From the NCBI RefSeq assembly GCF_003148845.1, contig NZ_QGHA01000001.1:744001-808000 (forward strand): DNA of 64,000 bases. The letters are read 5' to 3'. Position numbers and translations under genes: made by a program. Shown here piece after piece: positions 1-8,988 of this stretch; position 1 is the first letter of the stretch, and the number at the start of each line of letters is the position of its first letter. The notes under the pieces are model-generated. The model was not told where the DNA came from. It ran no database searches and saw nothing but the letters and a program-made list of their open reading frames with translations. This DNA is from Mucilaginibacter oryzae. Lineage in GTDB: Bacteria > Bacteroidota > Bacteroidia > Sphingobacteriales > Sphingobacteriaceae.

Positions 1-882
1 GATGTTATTTACGTGATTGATGACCAAGGCGTACTGCTGGATGACATCCGGATCCGTGAGATCTTACTGGTAAAACCCGAAACCAAAGTGAGCGAACTGA
101 TGGATGGCCGGTTAATTTCGCTTAGCGCCGCCGACCCGCAGGAAGAAGCCATTAACGTTTTCAGGATGAACAACCGCACCGCCCTGCCCGTGGTTGATGA
201 TGAAGATGTATTATTGGGCATCGTAACCATAGATGATATCCTCTGGATAGCCAACGAAGAATACACCGAAGACATCCAGAAAATTGGTGGTACGGAAGCC
301 CTGGATGAACCCTACCTGGATATCAACCTGTTTAAACTGGTAAAGAAACGGGTAGGCTGGCTTATTATTTTATTTTTGGGCGAGATGCTTACCGCTACAG
401 CCATGGGCTATTTTGGCGATGAAATATCAAAAGTGGTGGTACTTGCTTATTTTATCCCCCTGATTATTTCGAGCGGCGGAAACAGCGGCTCGCAGGCCTC
501 TACCCTTATTATCCAGGCCATGGCTCTTGGCGAAGTTACCGTTGCCGACTGGTGGCGGGTTATGCGCCGCGAAATTCTTTCGGGCCTGATGCTGGGAATC
601 TGCTTAGGTTTGATAGGCTTTTTACGTATCGCTGCCTGGAGCATGTTCAGCAGCATTTATGGCCCGCACTGGATGCTGGTAGGCTTTACCGTTGGCGCTT
701 CACTTGTTGGCATTGTGTTATGGGGATCATTATCGGGTTCGATGCTGCCTTTGCTGCTTAAAAAGCTCGGGGCCGACCCGGCAACCTCTTCGGCGCCGTT
801 TGTTGCCACACTGGTGGATGTTACCGGTTTGATTATTTATTTTACCATCGCGGTAATTTTTATGCGGGGGATACTTTTATAA
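1..882 (+). CDS. mgtE: Magnesium transporter MgtE, C-terminal part (5' end outside window)
   Basis: Inner-membrane Mg2+ channel. The frame is open from the first base, so the N-terminal cytosolic domain and first CBS domain lie upstream. Visible residues 1 to about 85 are the end of the CBS pair. A connecting helix follows, then five hydrophobic segments forming the pore domain. The pore loop SGGNSGSQ and the Mg2+-binding stretch ending TLVDVTG before the last helix match the family. About 293 residues are visible of the roughly 450 usual for MgtE. The gene ends about 90 bases before the next one. Family assignment is firm; only the start is missing. Confidence 0.93.
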   Translation, partial: DVIYVIDDQGVLLDDIRIREILLVKPETKVSELMDGRLISLSAADPQEEAINVFRMNNRTALPVVDDEDVLLGIVTIDDILWIANEEYTEDIQKIGGTEALDEPYLDINLFKLVKKRVGWLIILFLGEMLTATAMGYFGDEISKVVVLAYFIPLIISSGGNSGSQASTLIIQAMALGEVTVADWWRVMRREILSGLMLGICLGLIGFLRIAAWSMFSSIYGPHWMLVGFTVGASLVGIVLWGSLSGSMLPLLLKKLGADPATSSAPFVATLVDVTGLIIYFTIAVIFMRGILL

Positions 883-975
883 CGCGCTGTTTGATAATTA
901 ATATTGAGCAACTGGTGTTTTTAGTTATAATAATTATCTTAGCGTAAATTAAATTTAAAACCTTAACACTAAAAG

Positions 976-1473
976 ATGGAAACTACCGTAGAGGAAAAGT
1001 ATCAATCCCCGCAAATCCCTAACAATCTTATTTTAACACCCGAAGCGCAAAGTTTCCTGTTGTCCAGCGGAAAATGGGCTTCCTTTTTGGGTATCCTTGG
1101 CTTTATCTTTTGCGGCCTGTTTTTGCTTTTCGCCCTTTCTGTGGGAACGATCATGACGAAAATTGCCGAGTTACAGCCCGGTAATCCCGCAGCTATGATG
1201 ATGGCAGGCATGGGCGGAGGCCTGAGCGTTGTATATATTTTACTTGATTTATTGTATTTTTTCTTCGCGCTTTACCTTTACCAGTTTGCCGTTAAAATAA
1301 AAGCCGCCATAAACTTTAACGATAACTTTCACCTTACTGCAGGTTTAGGCAAACTAAAGTCGTTTTTTAAACTTTGGGGTATTGTCACTATCGTTATCTT
1401 AGCGTTATATGCCATAGGCATTATTTGCTTTATCGCATTCGCCGCCTCTATGGCTTCGGCAATGCACGGCTAA
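976..1473 (+). CDS. DUF5362-like four-helix membrane protein
   Basis: A 165-residue integral membrane protein of unknown function. A polar N-terminus of about 35 residues precedes hydrophobic segments at about 36-60, 70-105 and 135-160, with Gly/Met-rich turns (MMMAGMGGG). The arrangement resembles the DUF5362 family of Bacteroidota; this is recollection of the family, not a search. It stands alone between mgtE and a convergent gene and shares a hairpin terminator with that gene. The ATG follows an A-rich stretch typical of the phylum. Confidence 0.7.
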   Translation: METTVEEKYQSPQIPNNLILTPEAQSFLLSSGKWASFLGILGFIFCGLFLLFALSVGTIMTKIAELQPGNPAAMMMAGMGGGLSVVYILLDLLYFFFALYLYQFAVKIKAAINFNDNFHLTAGLGKLKSFFKLWGIVTIVILALYAIGIICFIAFAASMASAMHG

Positions 1474-1493
1474 ACAGATCAACTACATAAAAA

Positions 1494-1522
1494 AGCCCTG
1501 CCATCTTATGGATAGCAGGGCT
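1494..1522. terminator. Bidirectional hairpin terminator
   Basis: AGCCCTGC at 1494-1501 pairs with GCAGGGCT at 1515-1522. A-rich sequence lies on the left and T-rich sequence on the right. It sits between two convergent genes and can serve both. Confidence 0.7.
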
Positions 1523-1545
1523 GTATATTTTTGGTTAATTTGATA

Positions 1546-1881
1546 TTACAAATTCTCGAAAGTGAAATCCTCGTCGGCCGATGCACGGGCAATTTCAGAA
1601 TTTTCACTGTACTCGTAACGTTTTTCAACTACTTCCTGGTTCGATTTGATATAGTCGATAGTGTCTTTTAAACCTTCGGCAAATTTTTCGAAGTCTTCTT
1701 TGTATAAAAAAATCTTGTGTTTTACAAACACGCCATCTTCCAAACGCTTTTTACTCTCTGTAATTGTAACATAGTAATCGTTTGAACGGGTTGCTTTTAC
1801 ATCAAAAAAATAAGTACGCTTCCCGGCTCTTACTTTCTTCGAATAAACCTCTTCACGCTCTCTATTGTCAAAATCTCCCAT
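1546..1881 (-). CDS. PUR-alpha-like DNA/RNA-binding protein (DUF3276)
   Basis: A 111-residue cytosolic protein of the DUF3276 family, which has the PUR-alpha/Whirly-like nucleic-acid-binding fold and is widespread in Bacteroidota and spirochaetes. The N-terminal block EVYSKKVRAGKRTYFFDVKA followed by a YYVTITESKK strand is the typical opening strand pair. A lysine/acid helix (EDFEKFAEGL) follows and the tail is acidic. Single-stranded nucleic-acid binding is known for the fold; the physiological role is not visible here. It is monocistronic, with its 3' end shared with the terminator at 1494. Confidence 0.87.
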   Translation of the reverse strand: MGDFDNREREEVYSKKVRAGKRTYFFDVKATRSNDYYVTITESKKRLEDGVFVKHKIFLYKEDFEKFAEGLKDTIDYIKSNQEVVEKRYEYSENSEIARASADEDFTFENL

Positions 1882-2015
1882 ATATATTTACCTGTAATTA
1901 GTTTTGGTTGGCATAAATATAAATAATTTTTCAAAGTGCAACTATTTTATTCGATTTTATTGAGGTTTTTGAAACAAAAGTGTCATTTTTTTGTAGAGGC
2001 AGCATTGTGTATACC

Positions 2016-3803
2016 CTACGCATCCTGCTCTTCTTCCAGCAATTGCTTTTCGTAAAGCTCAAAGTAAGTGCCTTTAAGCTGCATCAGGTGTTCGTGGTTG
2101 CCCTGCTCAACTATTTCGCCGTTATCCATTACCAGTATTTTATCGGCGTTTTTTATAGTAGATATGCGGTGCGCTATGATTATACTGGTTTTGCCCCGCA
2201 TCACGCGGCCAAGGTTGCTCAAAATCTCCTCTTCGGTACGGGTATCAACCGCCGAAAGGCAATCGTCAAAAATCAGCACCTGCGGATGTTTAAACAGCGC
2301 CCTTGCGATTGATACCCGTTGTTTTTGCCCGCCGGATAGGGTTACACCACGCTCGCCAATCAGTGTAGTAAAGCCCTGTTCCAATTCCATAATGTTGCTG
2401 TAAACAGCGGCATCTTTAGCGGCCTGCTCTACCACGGGCATATCCAGCACATCGGCGCTAAATGCTATGTTGTTGGCAATGGTATCCGAAAACAGGAAAA
2501 CCTCCTGCGGTACAAAGCCAATCTGCGAGCGGTAGTTTTCAAGATGGAGCGAAGTTACCGGGCGGTAATCAATCAACACCTGCCCTTCGGTAGTATCATA
2601 CATACGCATTACCAGGTTGGCAATGGTTGATTTACCCGACCCCGTACGACCGATAATGGCCAGCATCTGCCCCGGCTCTACGGTAAAAGACACATTTTTA
2701 AGGGCTTTGATACCTGTATCGGGATAGGTAAAAGACACGTTTTCAAACCTGATGTGGCCGCTTAGCTGATATTTTTCGCCCTGCGGCGAAATAATTTCGG
2801 GCGTTGTGTGCAAAAATTCGTTGATACGTTTCTGCGAGGCAGCGGCGCGCTGTACCAGCGAGGTTACCCAGCCCAGCGAAATTACCGGGAACGAAAGCAT
2901 ATTGAGGTAAACAATAAACTCGGCGATATTACCCGCGGTGATGTTGCCCTTTATCACCTCTACCCCGCCCACATAAACGGTAATTACGTTAGCCAGCCCC
3001 ACCAAAAACAACATGGTTGGAAAAAACATGGCCTGCACTTTGGCCAGGGCCATGGAGTGCACTTTATAATCCTCGCTCTCCTTAGCGAAATTATCCCTCA
3101 CAAACGCTTCGCGAACGTATGATTTAATGACCCTGATGCCCGAAAAATTTTCCTGTACAAAGCTGGATAAGCCCGAAAGCCGCTCCTGGATCTGCTCGCT
3201 GCGTTGGTTGATGATATTATTAACATAATAAATAACACCGGCCAATATCGGCAACGGCAGCACCGAAAAAACGGCCAGCTGCACGTTTACCGTAAGCATG
3301 GCGTAAATCACCATGATAAATAATACCACGGTATTGATAGAGTACATAATACCCGGCCCCAGGTACATACGCACCCGGCTTACATCCTCGGTTACGCGGT
3401 TCATCAAATCGCCGGTGTTGTGACGGCGGTAAAAGGCGAGCGAAAGCTCCTGGTAGTGGCTGTAAATTTCGTTTTTCAGATCGTACTCGATATGGCGCGA
3501 CATCAGGATAATGGTTTGCCGCATAAAAAACAGGAACAGGCCCCTGAGCAGGGCCAGCACTAATACCAGCGTACCAAACAGAAACAGGCTGGTACCAAAA
3601 ATATCATAAATAAAGCTTTGCCTGTTAAAACCTGCAAAAAGCTGGTAAGCCCCTATATTTTCGGTAACCAGATCAAAAGCTACGCGCACAACCTGTGCCG
3701 GCAGTACGCCGAACACGTTCGAGATAATTACAAACAGCACACCCGGAATAAGGCGCCAGCGGTATTTGCGAAAAAATTTATTGAGGTAAGCGAGGTCTTT
3801 CAT
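2016..3803 (-). CDS. ABC exporter, fused permease-ATPase with degenerate catalytic Glu
   Basis: A 595-residue type IV ABC exporter half-transporter. Residues about 15-325 are a six-helix membrane domain and 350-595 the nucleotide-binding domain. The Walker A motif GRTGSGKST is at 385-393, the signature LSGGQKQ at 489-495, Walker B VLIFDD at 509-514 and the H-loop IIAHRIST near 543. Residue 514 is Asp where the catalytic Glu normally lies. This is the pattern of the degenerate-site subunit of heterodimeric exporters (YheI/BmrC, MdlA, TM287 type). No partner half-transporter is adjacent, so it may pair with a distant subunit or work as a slow homodimer. The substrate is unknown. Confidence 0.9.
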   Translation of the reverse strand: MKDLAYLNKFFRKYRWRLIPGVLFVIISNVFGVLPAQVVRVAFDLVTENIGAYQLFAGFNRQSFIYDIFGTSLFLFGTLVLVLALLRGLFLFFMRQTIILMSRHIEYDLKNEIYSHYQELSLAFYRRHNTGDLMNRVTEDVSRVRMYLGPGIMYSINTVVLFIMVIYAMLTVNVQLAVFSVLPLPILAGVIYYVNNIINQRSEQIQERLSGLSSFVQENFSGIRVIKSYVREAFVRDNFAKESEDYKVHSMALAKVQAMFFPTMLFLVGLANVITVYVGGVEVIKGNITAGNIAEFIVYLNMLSFPVISLGWVTSLVQRAAASQKRINEFLHTTPEIISPQGEKYQLSGHIRFENVSFTYPDTGIKALKNVSFTVEPGQMLAIIGRTGSGKSTIANLVMRMYDTTEGQVLIDYRPVTSLHLENYRSQIGFVPQEVFLFSDTIANNIAFSADVLDMPVVEQAAKDAAVYSNIMELEQGFTTLIGERGVTLSGGQKQRVSIARALFKHPQVLIFDDCLSAVDTRTEEEILSNLGRVMRGKTSIIIAHRISTIKNADKILVMDNGEIVEQGNHEHLMQLKGTYFELYEKQLLEEEQDA

Positions 3804-4360
3804 GTATGGTTAAGTCCGAAGTCTTAAGTATCAAGTCTTAAGTCGTCCAATAATTCAAAAGTATTAAAAATTGAACAGAGTGGTTGCGGGGAAAAGTCGG
3901 GAGGATGTAAGAATGTTACAAACGTTGCGCAGCGCCTGCGGCGGTATTGTTTCACAGATCGATATTTATGGGTAATGTGGCTTACCGGACACCGGCAACT
4001 GCCCTTTAGTTGCTGGTAACAAGACACAACAACGGCTTACCAACGGAACATCAACAAGGGTAGAATTTTTGAGGTGTAATTCCGGTTGCTTTTTTAAATA
4101 GTCAGGATTTTTAAAGTTTACTCCATAAAATATGTGTTTGAGCTTTTTCAACGAAAAATTGCAAATTAACTTCTCTTTCTCCTCCATCACCTTAAAATTA
4201 TGCTGTCATTTTTACAAAGGTCTATTGCTAAACCTGGAAAGTTTATGCCTGCACAATCAATTGCTTTTAGCTGCTTAAACCGAATTCACGTTATTTTTAT
4301 TTCCCGATGGATTCCTGAGGCCAATTTTGAATAACTAACTTATTAGTTTAACTTTATTCC
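3804..4360. other. Gene-free intergenic stretch (557 bp)
   Basis: No convincing gene seen. The first 40 bases hold a degenerate repeat of the word AAGTCTTAAGTC (about 3811-3842), a type that recurs near 18160 and 30400. The remainder lies between divergent genes and should contain both promoters, but no clear TTTG/TAnnTTTG pair could be placed. A 74-codon leftward frame (3966-4190) looks unlike a known protein and was not called. Confidence 0.6.
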
Positions 4361-5464
4361 ATGAGTCGATTATCCTTCCTATTGTTATTGCTGCTTCCGG
4401 GTGCCTGCTTCGCGCAATTTAAAATTACGGGCAAAGTGATCAACATGACCGATACCAAACCTGTAACTAATGCCAGTGTATTTTTAAATAATGCCCAGGT
4501 GGGCAGCACAACTACCGACGACGGCACTTTCACCCTCCGCAATGTAAAGCCTGGAAAATATGATTTCATTATTTCGGTGGTAGGCTTTGAAACATATACT
4601 TACAGCATACAGATTAACAGCACAGATGTTAACCTGGGCACGATCAGCATTATCCCAAAAACCTTCCAGTTAAATGAGGTAAAGATCAGGCCTGATCCTA
4701 ACCGCGAAAAATACTATGCCATTTTCAGGAGGCAGTTTTTAGGTACGTCTGAAAACGCGGCACAGTGTAAAATACTAAACTCAGATGTGCTTGATTTTGA
4801 TTATGATGAGGATACCCATATTTTAAAGGCCACCTCGCACGATTTTATGGAGATAGAGAACAGGGCCCTCGGGTATCGTATAAAATACAAATTAACCAAT
4901 TTTAGTTATACCAATAGCATCCAGTTACTCTATTACGAAGGGATGTCTTCCTTCGAAGATCTGAAAGGCTCCGACAAACAAAAACGCAAATGGAACAAGC
5001 AACGTCAATTTGCTTATCTCGGCTCGCCTATGCATTTTTATCGATCAGCTATTAAAGGCACCTTAGAAAGTGAGAATTTTGTAGTTCGGCGCCTGATCCG
5101 TAAGCCGAACCCGGCTTACCATGGCGGACTGAACAATAGGTACCTGCAAAGTTTGGTAAACACACCATTACAGCGACCTGAATTTTTCATGCTTACCGAC
5201 CAGGAAGGTTTGTATGCCATAGGCTGCACCGATTGCCTGTATGTGATGTACACCAAAAAAACGCAGGATCCTGCAAGCAACGTTTATAAACCTATAGACA
5301 TGGGCGATAACGCCACTACAATTATCGCGTTTGACGAACCTCATGCTTTTTTTGACAGCAACGGAATTGTAACAAATCCTCACGCCGTAATTTACGAGGG
5401 CGACTGGGGAAGCAGCCGCGTTGCCGAAATGCTGCCGGTTGACTATGAGCCGGTGAAAAAATAA
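4361..5464 (+). CDS. Secreted protein with carboxypeptidase-type regulatory (beta-sandwich) domain
   Basis: A 367-residue exported protein. A Sec signal peptide (residues 1-18, leucine run then CFAQ) is followed at about 20-105 by a CarboxypepD_reg-like domain. That domain has the usual ITGKV, TKPVTNASVFL, TTDDGTFTLRNV and PGKYDFIISVVGF signposts. The same domain opens many TonB-dependent receptors and periplasmic proteins in Bacteroidota, but here no plug or barrel follows. Residues 110-367 form an unassigned domain with a CTDC motif (about 288-291). Periplasmic or outer-membrane-facing location is likely; the function is unknown. Confidence 0.8.
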   Translation: MSRLSFLLLLLLPGACFAQFKITGKVINMTDTKPVTNASVFLNNAQVGSTTTDDGTFTLRNVKPGKYDFIISVVGFETYTYSIQINSTDVNLGTISIIPKTFQLNEVKIRPDPNREKYYAIFRRQFLGTSENAAQCKILNSDVLDFDYDEDTHILKATSHDFMEIENRALGYRIKYKLTNFSYTNSIQLLYYEGMSSFEDLKGSDKQKRKWNKQRQFAYLGSPMHFYRSAIKGTLESENFVVRRLIRKPNPAYHGGLNNRYLQSLVNTPLQRPEFFMLTDQEGLYAIGCTDCLYVMYTKKTQDPASNVYKPIDMGDNATTIIAFDEPHAFFDSNGIVTNPHAVIYEGDWGSSRVAEMLPVDYEPVKK

Positions 5465-5465
5465 C

Positions 5466-5663
5466 CTGAACCAAGATTTGGGGAGATTTGTAGAATTAAC
5501 AGGATATTTCCTGAACCGGAATTTATCGAATGAAGAAATGACCAGAATTTTAAAGCGATGAGCAAATTCCATAAATTCCTTAATTCGATAAATTCGGGTT
5601 CAGACCAACCCTCATGTTAAGCAAAACCCTGCCCATCCCAAAATCCCCTAATCCCGGTTCAGA
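5466..5663. repeat. Nested palindromic intergenic repeat (family A, copy 1)
   Basis: The inner inverted repeat has arms at 5510-5530 and 5584-5603, starting CCTGAACCGGAATTTATCG and ending in its near-perfect complement. An outer pair (CTGAACC at 5466 and GGTTCAG ending at 5663) encloses it. The same TCTGAA/TTCAGA-ended design recurs at 14207, 18061 and 55759. It lies between convergent genes and codes for nothing recognisable. Confidence 0.65.
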
Positions 5664-5667
5664 CAAA

Positions 5668-5701
5668 AACGCCCCGTTTCAATTGCTCGAAACGGGGCGT
5701 T
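5668..5701 (-). terminator. Rho-independent terminator of clpC
   Basis: AACGCCCCGTTTC (5668-5680) pairs perfectly with GAAACGGGGCGTT (5689-5701) over 13 bp with an 8-base loop. On the minus strand the stem is followed by a run of Ts. It lies 25 bases after the clpC stop. Confidence 0.9.
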
Positions 5702-5726
5702 TATATATTCAATCAAATAAAAATGA

Positions 5727-8261
5727 TTATTTCTGCTCTTCCTGCTCAGGCTCTTTGCTTTCGCCTTTGCGGTCGGTAATTCTGATCTCGCCGGCTTCTT
5801 TATCAAAGTCGACTACCATCACGTCACCATCTACCAGTTCACCTTTCAGGATTTCTTCGGCAATCGGGTCTTCGAGGTATTTCTGGATGGCACGTTTTAA
5901 CGGACGCGCACCAAATTGCGAATCGTAACCTTTTTCGGCAATGAACTCTTTGGCTGCTTCGGTAAGCTCAATTTTGAAGCCTAAACCATTTACGCGGCTA
6001 AACAAGGCTGCCAGTTCGATATCGATGATCTTGAAGATCTCTTCTTTACCTAACGAGTTAAACACGATCACATCATCAATACGGTTCAGGAACTCAGGAG
6101 CGAAAGCGCGTTTCAAAGCGTTCTCGATCACACCGCGCGAGTGGCTTTCGGCCTGTAATGATTTGGCGCTGGTAGTGAAACCTACACCCTGACCGAAATC
6201 TTTCAACTGGCGGGCACCGATATTCGATGTCATGATGATGATGGTATTCCTGAAGTCAACTTTTCTACCTAATGAATCAGTCAGTTGACCTTCATCCAAC
6301 ACCTGTAACAGGATGTTGAACACATCAGGGTGAGCTTTCTCAATCTCATCCAGCAATACTACCGCGTATGGTTTTCTGCGAACCTTCTCAGTTAGCTGAC
6401 CGCCTTCTTCGTAACCTACGTAGCCCGGAGGCGCACCAACTAAACGAGACACCGCGAATTTCTCCATGTACTCGCTCATATCAATCTGGATCAGCGCGTC
6501 TTCGGTATCAAACATAAAACGGGCAAGCTCTTTAGCCAACTCAGTTTTACCAACACCTGTAGGGCCTAAGAAAATGAATGAACCGATTGGTTTTTTAGGA
6601 TCTTTCAAACCGGCACGGGTACGCTGAATAGCACGGGTTAGCTTTTTGATCGCATCATCCTGACCAATGATCTTGCCTGCCACGGTTTCAGTCATGTGTA
6701 ACAGTTTCTGGCTGTCGGCCTGGCCTACACGCTGTACAGGGATGCCGGTCATCATTGATACTACTTCGGCAACATTATCTTCGGTTACGGTGTAACGTTT
6801 CGATTTTGTTTCGGCTTCCCAAACTGCTTTAGCCTGGTCAAGCTCAACCAAAAGGTTTTTCTCGGTATCGCGAAGCTGTGCTGCTTCTTCGTATTTCTGG
6901 CTGCGAACAACCTTGTTTTTCTCAATCTTAATCTGTTCGATCTTTTGCTCAATATCCAGAATGTTTTGAGGCACATGGATATTGGTTAAGTGAACACGTG
7001 AACCAGCTTCGTCAAGCGCGTCAATAGCTTTGTCAGGTAAAAACCTGTCGGTAATGTAACGGGTAGTTAAGTTAACGCAGGCGTTGATCGCTTCGGGAGT
7101 GTAGGTAACACCGTGGTGCTCTTCATATTTTTCCTTAATGCGGTTCAGGATCTCCACAGTTTCAGATGGACTGGCCGGTTCAACCATTACCTTTTGGAAA
7201 CGACGATCAAGAGCGCCATCCTTCTCGATGTATTGGCGGTACTCATCTAAGGTAGTAGCGCCGATGCATTGTATCTCGCCCCTGGCCAAAGCCGGTTTAA
7301 ACATGTTTGATGCATCAAGCGAACCTGAAGCGCCACCAGCGCCTACAATAGTATGGATCTCGTCGATAAATAAAATTACATCAGGTGATTTTTCCAGTTC
7401 GTTCATCACAGCCTTCATACGCTCTTCAAACTGGCCGCGGTATTTGGTACCGGCAACCAACGAGGCTAAATCAAGCGTAACAACACGCTTATTGAATAAA
7501 ACACGTGATACTTTGCGCTGTACGATGCGTAAGGCAAGTCCTTCAGCTATGGCCGATTTACCTACACCCGGCTCACCGATCAGGATAGGGTTGTTCTTTT
7601 TACGGCGCGATAAAATTTGTGATACCCTTTCAATCTCCTTTTCACGACCAACAATCGGGTCAAGTTTGCCGTCTTCGGCGGCGCGGGTTAAATCGCGGCC
7701 AAAGTTATCAAGCACCGGTGTTTTTGATTTAATGTCGGATACTTTTTTAGGCTGGCTGAACGATTCCTCTTCTTTAAAATCGTCATCGCCGCCTGTAGGC
7801 GAACCCGGCATCTCATCAGTAACATCATTTTTGTGCGATTCAACTTCGCCTTTAAATACCTCGTAGTTTACATTAAACTGTACCAGGATCTGTGAGGCGA
7901 TGTTGTCTTCATCGCGAAGTATCGACAGCAGCAGGTGCTCTGTACCAATCACATCGCTTTTAAATATTTTGGCTTCCAGATAAGTTATCTTCAATACCTT
8001 CTCGGCCTGTTTTGTTAGCGGGATGCTGCCGATATGTACGTTTGTTCCGATAGTTCCCTTTACTGCATCCTCAACGGCGCGGCGAAGTTTTGCGGTATCA
8101 ACGTTCAATCCCTTGAGCAATTTAATTGCTACACCATCTCCATCGCGGATAAGCCCGAGTAACAGATGTTCAGTACCTATATAGTCATGCCCAAGACGTA
8201 AAGCCTCTTCCCTGCTATATTGAATAACATCTTTTACCCTTGGCGAAAATTTAGCTTCCAT
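5727..8261 (-). CDS. clpC: ClpC-type AAA+ unfoldase, Clp protease ATP-binding subunit
   Basis: An 844-residue hexameric unfoldase that feeds proteins to ClpP. The tandem Clp-N repeats cover 1-145. The first ATPase domain has Walker A GEPGVGKSA at 229-237 and Walker B VILFIDE at 295-301. A UVR/coiled middle segment (about 446-475) marks it as ClpC rather than ClpA or ClpB. The second ATPase domain has Walker A GPTGVGKT at 566-573. The C-terminal D2-small domain is followed by an acidic/lysine tail. Length and architecture are normal for the family. It is transcribed alone, with a long AT-rich upstream region and a strong terminator. Confidence 0.96.
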   Translation of the reverse strand: MEAKFSPRVKDVIQYSREEALRLGHDYIGTEHLLLGLIRDGDGVAIKLLKGLNVDTAKLRRAVEDAVKGTIGTNVHIGSIPLTKQAEKVLKITYLEAKIFKSDVIGTEHLLLSILRDEDNIASQILVQFNVNYEVFKGEVESHKNDVTDEMPGSPTGGDDDFKEEESFSQPKKVSDIKSKTPVLDNFGRDLTRAAEDGKLDPIVGREKEIERVSQILSRRKKNNPILIGEPGVGKSAIAEGLALRIVQRKVSRVLFNKRVVTLDLASLVAGTKYRGQFEERMKAVMNELEKSPDVILFIDEIHTIVGAGGASGSLDASNMFKPALARGEIQCIGATTLDEYRQYIEKDGALDRRFQKVMVEPASPSETVEILNRIKEKYEEHHGVTYTPEAINACVNLTTRYITDRFLPDKAIDALDEAGSRVHLTNIHVPQNILDIEQKIEQIKIEKNKVVRSQKYEEAAQLRDTEKNLLVELDQAKAVWEAETKSKRYTVTEDNVAEVVSMMTGIPVQRVGQADSQKLLHMTETVAGKIIGQDDAIKKLTRAIQRTRAGLKDPKKPIGSFIFLGPTGVGKTELAKELARFMFDTEDALIQIDMSEYMEKFAVSRLVGAPPGYVGYEEGGQLTEKVRRKPYAVVLLDEIEKAHPDVFNILLQVLDEGQLTDSLGRKVDFRNTIIIMTSNIGARQLKDFGQGVGFTTSAKSLQAESHSRGVIENALKRAFAPEFLNRIDDVIVFNSLGKEEIFKIIDIELAALFSRVNGLGFKIELTEAAKEFIAEKGYDSQFGARPLKRAIQKYLEDPIAEEILKGELVDGDVMVVDFDKEAGEIRITDRKGESKEPEQEEQK

Positions 8262-8988
8262 ATATACCTTTCTTATTATTGAACGCCTTCGTTATTAATT
8301 GTAGATTTTAAAAACGTAAACGTCTGTTTAAACTGTCATCAACAATATTGCCAACATTTTGAGCTTTGCAGAAACAGACATTGTTATGATACGCAATGTA
8401 TCAAAGTTTGGTATCAATCAATAGTTTTTATCTAAAAAGCACGCTAACAATCTATTTTTTTACAATATACGAACGAAAGACACCTGTTTGATATAAAAAT
8501 GCTAAAAAAGTTTAAACATTTTTCGGATATTTTATAACATTTCCACCGTTTACGGCATTTCGTCATAAACATGACAATTAGGCACGGCGCCTGTAATTAT
8601 CGTCATATAACTTATATACGTTAAAATATGCCGGATAGTTGTGTGGTTTTGTTTATTGGCCGTTTAAAGTAAATTAACATTATAACTCATTTCCTTTTAA
8701 AAAATTATTAACCTTTAAACATTGTGATAGTTGCGTTTTTCGGTTGCATAGATGAGAAATTTCCACACGAATTTTTACGAATTATCGAATTACACGAATT
8801 CTCAAAAATAGAAAAATAACCATTCGTGTAAATTAGATTAATTGTGTACAACCAGAAGGTAATTCGTGTAAAAATTTCTCCTCCAGATATCTTCAATCAG
8901 TTCTGATTATTTAATTTATACATCGCCAAACGATGGCTGTTCCAGCTATTTTATCCATATTTGAATTTCTATTTATTGATCAATTATA
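8262..8988. other. Long divergent intergenic region between clpC and ettA (727 bp)
   Basis: No gene seen. It must hold the promoters of both divergent genes. The left half is AT-rich without a clear phylum-type promoter pair. An inverted repeat of the ACACGAATT type occupies 8754-8880 (listed separately). Confidence 0.6.
8754..8880. repeat. ACACGAATT-rich inverted repeat (family C)
   Basis: GAGAAATTTCCACACGAATT at 8754-8773 is matched by AATTCGTGTAAAAATTTCTC at 8861-8880, an 18 of 20 inverted match. Between the arms, ACGAATT and its complement recur several times. Related sequence is duplicated in tandem at 61547-61791. Confidence 0.65.

Noticed and set aside
3966-4190. 74-codon minus-strand frame between the ABC exporter and the secreted protein gene
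   Set aside because: No recognisable motif, no coupled neighbour, and it partly overlaps another frame of equal size; composition of the second half is unlike a protein.
7138-7866. 242-codon plus-strand frame opposite clpC
   Set aside because: Antisense shadow of a well conserved AAA+ gene, Ser/Arg-rich with no family signature.
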